Source: Macrotis lagotis
Taxonomy: Eukaryota > Chordata > Mammalia > Peramelemorphia > Peramelidae
Assembly (NCBI RefSeq): GCF_037893015.1
Contig: NC_133661.1
Location: 243,307,503-243,371,502 of the forward strand
Direction of reading: 5' to 3'
Length of the DNA stretch: 64,000 nt
The notes under the pieces are model-generated. The model did not search any database. It was not told the origin of the DNA and saw only the letters and a list, made by a program, of their open reading frames with translations. Below, piece by piece: positions 32,180 through 43,497 of this stretch (the first letter of the stretch is position 1; the number at the start of each line of letters is the position of its first letter). The position numbers and the translations under genes were made by a program.

Positions 32180-32640
32180 TATCTGTATATATAAATAGAT
32201 AGATGTAGAACCAAGGGAATGTTATACACATCAACACAACATTATGAGGTGAACAACCTTGATGGAAGCAGATCCTCTCCTCAATCCTGAGAACTAGGAA
32301 AACTATATTTGACTGGTTCTGGACTGTATTATCCCCAACCAGAGAAAGATAAACAAAATAAAACAAAAATCACAGATTAAAAAAAATTCTTCTGAATCTG
32401 ATGAATACTTTATAAAAATTATCTCTCATGTATCTCTTTCTTTTCCTTAATCCCAATTTTTCATGCCCAAAATTACTAATTTGTAAACGTGTTTAACAAA
32501 ATATGTATGTAAAATGCTCCCTGATGAGGGGAGGGGAATGGGGTGGGGAGGGTGGAGGGAAATTTTGTAACTTGGAAATATGCATGTGCATATGGATGAA
32601 AACAAACACATAAACTTAAAAAAAGATGTTAGACTATTGC
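32180..32640 (+). mobile_element. LINE-1 3-prime end, 5-prime truncated
   Basis: 'gtagaaccaagggaatgtta', 'tatgaggtgaacaaccttga', 'ctgaatctgatgaatacttt', 'ctctcatgtatctctttctt', 'ggtggagggaaattttgtaa' and 'gatgaaaacaaacacataaa' match the 3-prime UTR of the large L1 at 47640-48230. Confidence 0.9.
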
Positions 32641-32656
32641 TTCAGAAAAAAGAAAG

Positions 32657-32658
<2 letters not shown>

Positions 32659-32716
<58 letters not shown>
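32659..32716 (+). repeat. (TA)29 microsatellite
   Basis: Uninterrupted TA array of about 58 bp, shortly after the L1 tail. Confidence 0.99.
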
Positions 32717-32717
<1 letters not shown>

Positions 32718-32719
32718 CA

Positions 32720-33450
32720 TAGGGTTTTTTGTTTTGGTTTGGTTTGGGTAAAACTGCCCTTTCCCCTGAACTGTCAAATTCACATATTTACACTGTGGCA
32801 AATAAGTCTAGGAAAGGGTGTGTTGAGAGCAGAAAGAGGGACTTCTGAATCAAAAAAGTGATTTATAGGATGATCAACAATGTGTAAAAGGGCTATTTTT
32901 TTACTTTTTTAAAATTTGTTTTTGTTCCAAAATCCAAAAGAATTTACATTAATGACACTAGTGTGAAATTTAATATAAAATAAAAAGATACCGTTGAATA
33001 GTAAAAAATAAAAATAGATAAACCCATACATACATATAAATTTGTTTGAAAAAATGCCATTTTAATGATCTCTTCCAACAAGATGTCTCCCACTAATATG
33101 TAAAAATCATATACTTTTCCTTGAAAAACCTAGCAAGATTATTTTATTTGATGGCCCTCATTAACAAAAATGTGAGACATAAAAGATGATATATGTTCAT
33201 CTAAAGTGTTTGATGTTTAGTATAGAATCCAAATCAAAAAGAATTCCATTGTAGACTGTGAGGTCCTCCAGATGCGCTTAACTAATTGATGATACTATAC
33301 TGATTACATCAAGACTCAGAGAATTTTAGTGACTACTAATAAGAAACATCATCTCTCATAAGATTTTGGCCTAATTATTCATGTAAGAAAAAGCAAGTGA
33401 TCAAAGAATGCTTCTTTTTGCAAAGACTATATGTTTCATGAACAGTATAA
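32720..33450. other. Intron sequence with nothing recognised
   Basis: AT-rich unique DNA with a small (GGTTT)n patch at 32724-32748. Confidence 0.35.
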
Positions 33451-33454
33451 TAAC

Positions 33455-33530
33455 AGTATGTATGTATATTAATATATATTATATAAATACACACATATAT
33501 ATGTACCCACACATACATACATATATCCTG
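33455..33530 (+). repeat. Imperfect (TA)/(CA) microsatellite
   Basis: Mixed TATG/TATA/ACAC/ATAC units. Confidence 0.85.
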
Positions 33531-33534
33531 AACA

Positions 33535-35838
33535 CAGAGATACTTCAAATGGGCAATAAGCCAGAAATTCACAGATAAGTGAAATCGGCAGTTTTGGGGA
33601 AATTGCGCATTGCTTTTAATGTCCTCAAACTTATTCACAAAGTTAAGGCCCAGCTTAAAAGCATATTTCCCCCCACAGTGTCATATTGCTGTGAATGTCA
33701 TAGAATAGCAGTCTTAGTGAAAATTAAATGTAAGTCACCCAAACAGGCAATGGAAAACACAAGGTGATCATGACTAGGTTGCAACTTATACCGTGAGGAG
33801 TTCTACAAGAGAAGTGACTTTTAAAGAAGATTAGAGAGATAAATAAGTAAAAAAAAAAAAGAAAAACACCAATTTTTAGGGAAACAAGGCAAAACTAATG
33901 GGCAAAATACTTCATTGATATCCATACTGTGTCAAGAACCACATGAAGATCCCTGGAATGTTGAGTAAACTCCAATGCAAAATTCATGGGACGCTGTGTA
34001 TAAAGTCCCCCAGGATGAATTGTGGATAAGTTGCACTCTGAACTACTGAAAGAGTATTTACATCAGGGAGATCACAGATTCATCAAATTATGTTTTCTAG
34101 CATTCTGATAAATTCCTTTGGGTCAACATTAGGATTTCTATTTTATATATTAATTACTTCTTAATGCTCAAATATTTCAATTCCCTTAATAGTTTGACCT
34201 CTTCAAAGCTTCAGCTTGAAGTTCATTTTTTCCTCTTCTTTTAATATTTTTTTCCCATTGAGACAAATGTCCTTTCCCATTATTTGATGCTTCTCATTTT
34301 CTCCCATCTAATTAAGATGCATTGTAAACACATCTTTTTCAGTCTCTTTGTTCCAAAAAAAAGAGTGGGAGAGGAAGCTATTTGTTTTTTCCTTCTCCAT
34401 TTTACAAACTTCTATTTTTAAAACTCAGAGGTCATTTCACAACACCCTTTTCTATGTATGACAACGGACACCAAGTGGGGTGATTGATCAGGTGACTAAA
34501 CCCTATTTTAATAGTTCCCATCTAGCCACTCAAGGCTTGCACAGAAGTTCTCATTCATACCTATCAACTGCTTTTATTTACTAAGGCATGCTGCCACTGT
34601 ATAAAAACTCATTTTCCAGGCTTGCTTCTTGGGTCTAAGATGATAACTTTAGCATTGACTCAATAGCATAAATATGACAACCTACAAATAAACAGCAGAC
34701 ACGTCCATCAAAGCTGGCAGTCTTGTTATGATGGGGAGATTTAAGCATCCAAGTCTCTTTTTAGAAAATGTAATTTTATGGAAAAATGCAAGATAATTGG
34801 TCTTTAGCTCTTGCAATAAGCTCAGATAGCACCTGCCATATTTAAATTAATACAATATTTCTCCCTCTCAGATTAGCCATTCTGATTAAGTCAATCATCT
34901 GAAAAGACTCTTTAACATCATGTATGTGCTCTTGGTTTGGAAGTTGTTTTTAACGGTAGTTTTTTTTAAATGATGTGAAACTTGTCTATCACCTAAGAAA
35001 CGGAAATTGAAAGTCCTCTATTCAGCCATATATCTTGTCTGTCCTTATCTCTGTGCCTCAGCTTTCAATAGGCTTTGTGTCATATAGGTGGCTTGGTATA
35101 TCAGGATTTGGAAGGCTCTTCAAAGCAGTGACCTGCTATTTGAAGCCTTGGCATGAACATTGGGACTCTTGCTCAGAGATTGCATACACAACCCTCTCTA
35201 GGATTTATTCCCTTTTTCATTGTTCCTGCTTCCTCTGACTATCTGCCACTGTACAGATCAAGAAACTTAGAGAACAGCTTTACTTAGCTCTTTTTTTTAA
35301 TCTCACTGGAACCAGCAACAACCAAGAATTAAGCTCACCAAACAAAAGCAGTAGAATACAAAGTGCCAAGGCTGACTTTTTTTTTGATCCCCTGTACTTC
35401 AAGAAGAAACTGAAATAAAGAACATTTGGGAGGGTCCTTCCCAGGGCAGATTAAAGGTGATCTCTAATTCATTGCAGCAAAGGGGGGAAATATGATCCAT
35501 CAAACTGATTTTCATCCTGGAATGATTTTTTTTTTTCAGAAACAAACAATACCTCTCTTGGTTACTGTCCAGTTGTTCTAATTTTTATAATTCACTCATT
35601 TGTCTGGATTATTTAAAAGTTTCCAAAGACCTTTGATAAGAGGAGAACATTATAGTTGAAGGCAGGGGTTTTCAATGAAACTGATGTAATTTCAGGCAAT
35701 AAAATGCTCAGACCCGGATATAGGATCATATTATGTACTTCTTTTTTCGTCCCCCATTGTATTGAATATGTAATTTCACTGGTATTTCTCCCAGTGAGAA
35801 ATTCCTGTTCCAATGTAAATCAATAACTTCTCTTCATA
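33535..35838. other. Repeat-poor block, candidate conserved noncoding DNA
   Basis: About 2.3 kb without a recognised repeat. The part at 34440-34960 is the most complex ('ctgccatatttaaattaata', 'cagattagccattctgatta'). Short ORFs of 62-67 codons show no domain. Conservation is inferred only from the lack of transposons. Confidence 0.4.
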
Positions 35839-35839
35839 A

Positions 35840-35968
35840 ACTACAATTAGAGAATTACAATGAGAGGTTAAAGTGACCTTCTCAGTATGACAGTCAGTAT
35901 GTGTCAGAATCAGGACTTGGATTCATCTTAGCTCCAAAGACAGTTTTTGAGCCATTACACCAAAGATG
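35840..35968 (-). repeat. MIR-like SINE fragment
   Basis: 'gaggttaaagtgaccttctc', 'gtcagaatcaggacttggat' and 'gccattacaccaaa' follow reverse-complement MIR order. Confidence 0.6.
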
Positions 35969-36007
35969 TCAAACAGGTAGATTCACATACTCCTAAAAGC
36001 TGCTGGA

Positions 36008-36150
36008 GGGGTGGCTAAGTGTCACAGTGGATAGAGCACAGCCCTGGAGTCAGGAGTACCTGAGTTCAAATCCAGCCTCAGACACTTAATAATTACCTAG
36101 CTGTGTGGCCTTGGGCAAGCCATTTAACCCCATTGCCTTGCAAAAAAAAA
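36008..36150 (+). mobile_element. WSINE-like SINE with target-site duplication
   Basis: Complete copy from 'ggggtggctaagtgtcacag' through 'ttaataattacctagctgtg' to 'ccccattgccttgcaaaa'. It is flanked by AGCTGCTGGA (35998-36007) and AGCTGTTGGA (36151-36160), direct repeats with one mismatch. Confidence 0.94.
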
Positions 36151-36154
36151 AGCT

Positions 36155-36590
36155 GTTGGAACCAGATTAAAATGTTTTGGGGTAAAAGTTAGCAAAATAA
36201 TAAAAATATAATAAAAATAGATAAGATTTAATTTAAAACTAAATCAGTAAGAAGTCCACAGGAATCCTTATTTATGATTATTCATCCCCAGTTTCTATGA
36301 GTTTAACACCATAACACTATATCATGCTTCTCATATGTAATATTTTGTAATATATATAATATTTTGTTGGTCAAAAGTTGATTTGAATTGCTTGGTCTTC
36401 ACTTAATGAAGGTGATACTATGGAATTAAAGGTCATTTGATAGGGACATTTGATAGAGACATTTGAGTTCATAGACAAGTAGAATATTTGAGTTCCTTTT
36501 ACATTAGGATTTGCAAGAATATAAATAGATTGTAAGTGCCTGGTATGTAAAAACTATATCATAGATGTTTATATCTTCTATGTTTTCCCA
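36155..36590. other. Intron sequence with nothing recognised
   Basis: AT-rich unique DNA with a small tandem phrase 'gacatttgatag/gacatttgag' near 36445-36470. Confidence 0.35.
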
Positions 36591-36593
36591 TGA

Positions 36594-36850
36594 AGGAGGC
36601 TGCTAGTAGAAAGAGAGCTGGCTTGAAATCAGGAAGATATGAGTTCAAGTTCAATCTCAAACATTTATTAGTTGTGTAATGTAAGGCAAGTAATTTGAAC
36701 TGAATAGAAAACTATTTAGTTTTCTTAACTGTGAAAAGGAGATAACAGCACTTACCACCCAGGGTTGTTTTGAAGATCAAATGAGATACTATTTGTAAAT
36801 GTACCTGCAATATAGTAAGTTCTTAATAAATAGTAGGTGCTTGACCCTTC
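36594..36850 (+). repeat. MIR-like CORE-SINE
   Basis: 'aatcaggaagatatgagttc', 'aaggcaagtaatttgaac', 'cccagggttgttttgaagat', 'caaatgagatactatttgta' and 'taataaatagtaggtgcttg' in family order. Confidence 0.8.
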
Positions 36851-36984
36851 CTCCCTTAGAATAACTTAATTTAATAATTAGAGTGGTCCTTTAGTGATCA
36901 TCTAGGTGAATCCTTTTATTTTGCAGAAGAAAATAACAATAAATGTACTTTATCTCCCACTCAGACTATATTGTTGTTCATGAT

Positions 36985-37230
36985 CTTTGAGGGAATGTGT
37001 AACACAAGAGGAAAAAGAGATATGGGTTTCTGCCTCAAGAAGCTGACACTCTAGTAGAGAAATTTAATACCAATTAGAATGTGGGGAGTATTTGAGGCAT
37101 ATACAAAATGGCATGTGATCCACTGAGGAAAAGAAAACTAACCACAGACCAGTAATATGAGAAGGGTTTAATGAAAGAGATAATATTTGCAATGAACCTT
37201 GATGGAGGAGTAGGAAGTCAACAGGTAGAG
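36985..37230 (+). repeat. Ancient unclassified interspersed repeat
   Basis: 'ctgcctcaagaagctgacac', 'tctagtagagaaatt' and 'gcaatgaaccttgatggagg' match the old family at 56790-57330. Confidence 0.45.
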
Positions 37231-37459
37231 TGTATATGAAAGTGTATGTCTATATGTGTGGGAAGGGGGCAGGGGTTCAGGTATTAAGAAAAAAGAAATT
37301 AAGACGATGTTGTTACTTGCTCAAGATATATACTAAATAAATACTATATGAATACTCTTTAAATCATATTAATTTGCTGGGATTTTAGAGACAGGCTAGT
37401 TAGCCAACTACTCACATTAAAGATAATTATATGACATTATTGTATATTCATATTTCTAA

Positions 37460-37691
37460 AGGGCAGTGAAGTAGTGCAGTGGACCTGGAATCAGGAAAAA
37501 CCTGAATTCTAACCTAGCTTCACAGATTTGTTAGCCTTGTGGGCTTGGGCAAGTCATTTAACCCTGTTTGGATGTTTCCTCATCTGTAAAATGAACTGGA
37601 GAACACAATGTAAAACAACTTCATTATCTTTGCCAAGAAAATCCCAAATGGGGGTCATGAAGAATTGAATACAACTGAGCAACAATAGCAA
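37460..37691 (+). repeat. MAR1-type SINE
   Basis: 'gtgcagtggacctggaatca', 'cttgggcaagtcatttaacc', 'cctcatctgtaaaatgaact', 'atctttgccaagaaaatccc' and 'gagcaacaatagcaac' in order. Confidence 0.87.
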
Positions 37692-37709
37692 CATATTTCT
37701 AAAGTACTG

Positions 37710-38216
37710 CTTTCATCATTCCCATGTTAAATATGTTCCAATGGCTCCCTATTGTTTCTAGGATTTCATATATAAATTCATTTGCTTGGCCTTTAAAATC
37801 CTTCCTAACCTGGCTCCAAATTGTATCTTTTCATATTTATTGTAGCTTACTGTACTTGGTTGTTTCTGCAAAGCAATCAAAATAATCTTTCCATTTTGCT
37901 CACAGGATATCCCTGTGACTTTGAAAGAGCTGTTTCCTATGATTGGGATTCATTTCCTCTTCATCTTGACCTCTTAACTTCTTTTAAAGCTCTATGCTAT
38001 GTCATGTATGACTTTTCCTGATTCCTCAGTTATTAGTGAAATTATCTTCAATTTCCTAAGTATATAATCTATAAATATTACACAAAGATATGGGAACATG
38101 TCTTGATAGAATGTAAGTTCCTTCAGGATGGGGACTATTTTCATATTTGAATATTTCATATTCCAGGTGCTAGACCCATATTGAACACTTAATAAATCTT
38201 TGTTGATTGATGGAAG
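37710..38216 (+). repeat. LINE-2 3-prime end
   Basis: 'ccaatggctccctattgttt', 'ttggcctttaaaatccttcc', 'taacctggctcc', then 'agaatgtaagttccttcagg', 'atggggact' and 'acttaataaatctttgttga' are the classical order of the mammalian L2 tail. The 66-codon frame here is repeat-derived. Confidence 0.87.
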
Positions 38217-38450
38217 ACATAATTTGACTCAAAGTTTCTTTGACTGTTTATAATAATAAACTGTGTTCTGGTCTATAATTTATCCCAAGTCTTGAAGAAA
38301 AAAGAACATCTGAATAATTAATCAAAATGACATAATAAATTACTGGGAATTCAGAACTCAAATTTCATAACTTCTAGTACAATATCACTTTTTAAAAAGG
38401 TTGATTTCTAGGATCAAAGTCCCCATCTATAATCAAATAAATTCAAGCCT
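38217..38450. other. Short unique spacer
   Basis: Nothing recognised. Confidence 0.3.
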
Positions 38451-38454
38451 ACCT

Positions 38455-38595
38455 CTACTTCTTTGAATCCTCCCCCACTTCCTACAAGACAAGTCAAATG
38501 CCACTTTCAGCATGGGTGCTTTTTTTCACTATCCCTAAATGTTACCATCTTCCCTCTACTCTGTTTATGCTTTATATTTATACATTTTATCTGTA
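38455..38595 (+). repeat. LINE-2 3-prime end, first half
   Basis: 'caagtcaaatgccactttca' and 'ctctgtttatgctttatatt' are L2-type text. The rest continues at 38862 after an inserted SINE. Confidence 0.6.
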
Positions 38596-38861
38596 TGAGG
38601 CAGCTAAATGGAGCAGTGAACAGAAGGAACAGTCCTGAAATCAGGAAAATCTTGGTTTAAAAACAGTCTCAGACACTAGCTAGCTTTGTGAACCTGGGCA
38701 AGTCACTTAATACTTATTTGCCTCAATTCCTCCTCTGTAAAATGGGGACAACCGGGAGAAAGAAAGGGCAGACTACTTAAGTATCATGCCAAAAAAACCT
38801 CATGGAAGACTTTCATGAGGTCAAATAGATTCAAGAATTGCTGAAAAACAGCATTTACATG
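38596..38861 (+). repeat. MAR1-type SINE inserted in LINE-2
   Basis: 'gaggcagctaaatggagcag', 'acctgggcaagtcacttaat', 'cctctgtaaaatggggacaa', then a degraded 3-prime part with 'aacctcatggaagac' and 'gctgaaaaacagc'. Confidence 0.83.
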
Positions 38862-38992
38862 CATATTGCCTCTCCCTTTTAGAACATAAGCTCCTTCACT
38901 AATTTTAGTGTTTATTTGTATTTCCAGAAGTTAGAACCATGACTGGCACTTAGTAAGAACTTAAAAATTCTTATTTATTGATTCATGAATGA
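38862..38992 (+). repeat. LINE-2 3-prime end, second half
   Basis: 'ttttagaacataagctcctt', 'tgtatttccagaagttagaa' and 'gactggcacttagtaagaac' complete the L2 tail that starts at 38455. Confidence 0.75.
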
Positions 38993-38999
38993 CTTGATT

Positions 39000-39105
39000 A
39001 GTGATTCATTCAGACTTGCCCTAGGTCACACAAATAATAGAGATGATAGCCAAATTAGGTCTTCTGGCACCAAATCTTGTACTCTATTCACCATAAAATT
39101 ACTCT
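39000..39105 (-). repeat. MIR-like SINE fragment
   Basis: 'gacttgccctaggtcacaca', 'tagccaaattaggtcttctg' and 'cttgtactctattcacca' in reverse-complement order. Confidence 0.65.
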
Positions 39106-39805
39106 TTAGATAGGATAAACATGTAAACTTAAGGACACTCAAAGATATTTATCTTTCAGCTATGATAAGACTTAACAAAAACTAAGCAAACTGGGCATAT
39201 TGCTCTTTTCACTTAAATACCAGAGACCAGGAGGGGAGGGTGACACAAAACTAGTAGGAGGTAGGAGGATTAGGTTATGATCTGAAGGGAATCTTTTTAA
39301 AAGTACTGAGCAGAAGGAAAAGACAAGTATAATGGTTGTTTAATCATCTTCACTATGAAGTGCCAATTCTTTAGACTCTTATGACATTCATGAATGATGC
39401 AAGAGGCTGGCATGATGAATGCAAAGCAATTCTGTGTGACAGATACTTTAAGACAATTTATGTCCCCCTCCCCCCCAGGACAAAAGGACTCCTGAGCTGA
39501 GTTATCATTTGTTCTGTGAAAGAATTTACAGGCTCACCAGCAACTCCTTTTACTGTACTCAATAAAGTGCTTATTTTGATATACTGACTATGATGGTTCA
39601 AGAACAACCATATCCTTAGAAAAGTCTGGAAGAGAAGCAGACTTGCTGGCTCAATTGCCTAAAGTCTTCAAACCTGTCTTTAAACTAATGACTCTTCTGT
39701 CTGTTGGTCAGGGTCTGAGACAGCAATTCACAGCTGAGTGAGATTAATTTGAAGGTAAACATTGATTTTTAATGTCTGGAGACCTACATTCAAAAGGCAA
39801 TACTG
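39106..39805. other. Repeat-poor intron block
   Basis: Nothing recognised except a C-rich run at 39465-39477. The part at 39360-39720 is complex unique text and a candidate for conservation. Confidence 0.35.
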
Positions 39806-40013
39806 AGTGTATGTATGTGTGTTTATATGTATTTGCGTATGTATATATGCAAACACACTAACTCTATGTATATGTATACTTATATATATATCATTAGTTC
39901 TACTCTGATTCAAGTTTACCTTATGGGAGGGAGAGAGAGAGACAGAGAGAGAGACAGACAGACAAAGAGAAAGACAGAGAGACAGAGAGATCCATATTGA
40001 TAGACATAGGTAC

Positions 40014-40053
<40 letters not shown>
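39806..40053 (+). repeat. Compound TATG, (GA)n and (TC)n microsatellite
   Basis: Imperfect TATG/TATA units (39806-39895), purine GA/GACA units (39926-39990) and a perfect TC array (40016-40053). The GA and TC arms are complementary and about 30 bp apart, so they could pair as a hairpin. Confidence 0.95.
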
Positions 40054-40056
<3 letters not shown>

Positions 40057-40212
40057 TAGGTGGTGCAGTGGATAGAGCACTGGGCTCGGAGTCAGGAGTA
40101 CCTGAGTTCAAATCCAGCCTCAGACACTTTACCTAGCCGTGTGGCCTTGGGCAAGCCACTTAACCCCATTGCCTCGCAAAAAATAAATTAATTAATTAAA
40201 TTAAATAAATGC
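40054..40212 (+). repeat. WSINE-like SINE abutting a TC microsatellite
   Basis: 'ctctaggtggtgcagtggat', 'gagtcaggagtacctgagtt' and 'ttaaccccattgcctcgc', then an AT-rich (AATT)n tail. The normal first bases of the SINE are replaced by the TC array. A 'ttaataatt' segment in the middle is deleted. Confidence 0.9.
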
Positions 40213-40690
40213 ATAAAATTTAAAAAGTAAATCATATCTGTGTTATTTTTGCTCACTTCTGGGCATGAGATTTATTTAAAAGGGGATGGGGAGGGTGTAG
40301 GAAAGAAAAATACTAGAGTTCACTTAGCAGAGAGTATCTTGACAGTGAAGGGCTTTCTGACAGGAAATCAATCAGCTATTAAAAAGATGAGATAGAACCT
40401 AGAGAAGAAGGGAAGAATAAATGGACATTATTGTTTTACATTAAATGGAAGAGGAACTAAATGAATTCTACATGATTTCAGTGGTCAGAATTAAGATTAA
40501 TTAGTAAAATAACAGAGGGGTAGGGTGTAGAACATAGATTTAAGCTTTATGGGAAATATTTTTGGAATGTTTTATCTTGTAAGGTAATAAACTTTCCCCA
40601 TCAATACAAGTATCAAATAAATAACACTATAAATTCCTCACTCCTCTATTATTTTACAAATGATAGAAGTGAGATTCAGCTCAAAGATTT
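40213..40690. other. Intron sequence with nothing recognised
   Basis: AT-rich unique DNA. Confidence 0.35.
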
Positions 40691-41020
40691 ACAGATTTGA
40701 AGTTTGCAGGAAACTTCATGTATACCAACTCCCTTATTTTACAGGTGGAGCAACAAAAATTCATAATGTTTAAATGCCTTGCTATGATTACTTGTTTTTT
40801 GGGGGGTGGGGTTGCAAGGCAATGGGGTCAAATGACTTACCCAAGGTCACCTAGCTAGGTAATTATTAAATGTCTGAGGTCACATTTGAACTCAGAGTCC
40901 TCCTGACTCTAGAGTCAGAGCTCTATTCTCTGTGCCACCTAGCTGCCCCACTGCTCAATTTCTGAGGAAGAATTTAAGCTTTAGTCTTCTGTATTCTAAA
41001 TCCACCACTGTATCCATTTT
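40691..41020 (-). repeat. MIR-like SINE split by a WSINE-like SINE
   Basis: The left part (40691-40793) has 'cttattttacaggtggagca' and 'aaatgccttgctatgattac'. The right part (40952-41020) has 'tctgtattctaaatccacca'. Between them, 40795-40951 is a complete reverse-complement WSINE-like copy ('ggcaatggggtcaaatgact', 'tgccacctagctgcccc'). Confidence 0.78.
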
Positions 41021-41029
41021 GACAAGCTG

Positions 41030-41158
41030 TTTCTCTTGAGAATGGTAAGTGACTAGCCCAAGGTCATATAGGTAGTATATGTAGCTACATAACCAATTCA
41101 GTATTTCAGAGTAGCATCTGACTCCATTCTTTCTGCTCCCTATACATCTCTAGTGCTT
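41030..41158 (-). repeat. MIR-like SINE fragment
   Basis: 'gtgactagcccaaggtcata', 'taggtagtatatgtagctac' and 'tagcatctgactccattctt' in reverse-complement order. Confidence 0.6.
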
Positions 41159-41159
41159 A

Positions 41160-41530
41160 AAATATCAGAATGAAGAATGTAGGTTAAAGGTGAGGAATTA
41201 AAGGCCTTAGATTCAGCCTTACTTCAGGAGCCACTTAATTTTGCAAGCATTGATTTTTGTAGTGTTTTTTTATACTGGTTAGTAGTCTTTTTGTACTATT
41301 TGACATGAATTTATTGTCCTATTTTTGTTTTAGAGACTGTGTTCTAAGAAAAGCCCTCTGACCAAATCATCTATTTATATAAATTGTGTCAAATCCTGAA
41401 CCTGAGTTGCCACTGATGAAAACCCAGAGGGATTGTGGTTAGACAGAAGGATTATATGACTGGGAAAACCATTTCATCACTACTAATTTTTCCACAATAT
41501 ATTAGGTTATCTTCCTGAATGGGATTTTTA
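41160..41530. other. Intron sequence with nothing recognised
   Basis: AT-rich unique DNA. Confidence 0.3.
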
Positions 41531-41534
41531 TTTT

Positions 41535-41658
41535 TATATGTATGATCATGGAGAAGTCAATTAACCCTGTTAGGTTCCTTGGTTCCTCAAGTTACTTGGA
41601 GATCTTTAAAATGAGTTGGAAAAGAACCAATCTTTACTAAGAGAATCCCAAAATGGGG
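41535..41658 (+). repeat. MAR1-type SINE, 5-prime part interrupted by LINE-1
   Basis: 'agtcaattaaccctgttagg', 'aaaatgagttggaaaagaac' and 'tcccaaaatgggg' end abruptly at the L1. The SINE resumes at 48241 with the same 13 bases followed by 'tcatagagagaatgacatga'. Confidence 0.88.
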
Positions 41659-42230
41659 GGACTTCTAGGTCAGAGCCAAGATGGCAGCTTAAAGTTAACA
41701 TGCTCCTGGAGCTTTTCCCTACCAAAGATAAATGAGCCTCTGAACTGACATTCAAGTTGCAGATCCCACCAAGAAAAAGAGAAGATTCAAAGAAGTTTTC
41801 AATAGTAAACATCATGGAGGATCCTCAGTGAAGGTCTATCTTTTGGGGGAAGGGGGGAAGTAAAGTCCAGGTGGCGGGGGAGCTGGAAAGCCAGTGGAAG
41901 GCTTTTAGTCACAGTGCAGTCCAGGTCCTGACAGCTTGACAACAGCAGAGGTCCAGGCAGCTAGATAGCAAGCCAGCAGGGAGGGTATCAACCCCAAACA
42001 AAATCTGAACTCAGAACACTGGTACAAAAGATAGGACTGGGCTGGAAACAAACCACTACTAAGTCAGAACCTGGATACAAAGAAGGAAGTAAACTTCCTT
42101 TAAAGGTAAGGCCTAGACTGCATAGTCAACATCTTGGCCAACAACAAGCCAGAGAGCAGACCCCAGTCACAGCATAAAAAGCTTGGATCTATACTCCCTC
42201 TACCCCAGGAATAGAGCTAAAACAACAAAG

Positions 42231-43320
42231 ATGAGCCAAAAAACCTAAAAGAATGGTCACTATAGAAACTACTTTGCAGATAAAGATGATAATAACACCA
42301 TAGAGGAAGAAGAAATCAGTGAAAAATCACTCATTGTGGAAGTCTCAAAAGAGTCTACGAATTGGACTCAAATCCAAAAGCTCAAGGAAGAGCTTTAAAA
42401 GAATTTAAAAACCAAAGAAGAGAGGAAGAAGAAAAATAGAAAAAAGAAATGAGAGTCATGCAATAAAATTATGAAAAATTGACCAGAGAACTCAACACCT
42501 TTAAAAACGAAACACAAGGGGAGCGGCTAGGTGTCACAGTGGATAAAGCACAGGCCCTGGAGTCAGGAGTACCTGGGTTCAAATCCAGTCTCAGACATTT
42601 AATAATTACCTAGCTGTGTGGCCTTGGGCAAGCCACTTAACCCCATTGCCTTGCAAAAAAAAAAACTAAAAAAAAGGAAACACAAAAGGTAATTGAACAA
42701 ATAGAAACCAATATATCTATGAGATTACATGATTCCATAAAACAAAATAAAAAGGTTGAAAAAATTGAAGAAAACATAAACTACCTTTTAGGAAAAACAA
42801 ATGACCTGGAAAAGAGATCTGAAAGAGATAATCTATGAATCATTGGACTACTAGAAAGTCTAGATCAAAAAAAGAACCTAGAAAACACTATACAGGAAAT
42901 TATCTGCTAGAATAAGAAGACAATATAACCACTGAAAGAATACATATCTACATAAAGAGATCCCAGGATAAAAACTTCAAGGGCTGTTATAGCCAAATTC
43001 CAGAACTCTCAAATAAAGAAGAAAATACTGCAAGCAACAAAAAAAGGAAACAATTTAAGTACAAAAGAAACACACTTTGACTCACACAAGACCTATCAGC
43101 CTCAACACGGAAGGATTGGAGGACCCGGAATGACATATATTGGTGGACAAAGGACCTGGGATTACAACCAAAAATTTACTACCCTGCAAAATTCAGCATA
43201 AACTGTCAGGGGAAAAGATGGGTGTTCAAGAAAAAAGAGGAATTCCAGTATTTCCTGACATGAAGACCAGACCTGAGCAGAGGATTCAATTGCCAAATAT
43301 ATGATTCAAGAAATTCATAA
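42231..43320 (+). pseudogene. LINE-1 ORF1 remnant
   Basis: An ATG at 42231 opens a frame reading MSQKT then a stop. Downstream, in-frame stretches are rich in Lys/Glu ('TIEEEEISEKS', 'EIEQIETNISM') as in the coiled coil of ORF1p, the RNA-binding chaperone of L1. A SINE at 42518-42676 splits it. Premature stops and frameshifts are frequent, so no protein can be made. The 3-prime limit is approximate. Confidence 0.7.
42518..42676 (+). mobile_element. WSINE-like SINE inside LINE-1 ORF1
   Basis: Complete copy from 'gggagcggctaggtgtcaca' through 'ttaataattacctagctgtg' to 'cattgccttgcaaaa' and a poly(A). It is flanked by GAAACACAA at 42509-42517 and 42677-42685, a 9-bp target-site duplication. Confidence 0.93.
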
Positions 43321-43497
43321 TAAGGTAAATGAACAGGGTAAGGAAGCAATAAAACAAATGTTAATCAAAACCATCAAATTGTATATAACCCTAAAAGGAA
43401 AGATATAGTACTCCTAACTCTTGAGAATTTTACTTCTTTTAGGATAATTAAAAGGTCCAATATAATTTAAGAAATTGGACTTAGAGGATATGAGTAT

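Noticed and set aside
39728-40111. 127-codon minus-strand ORF with Arg-Glu and Ser-Leu repeats
   Set aside because: It crosses a SINE and GA/TC microsatellites; low-complexity artefact.
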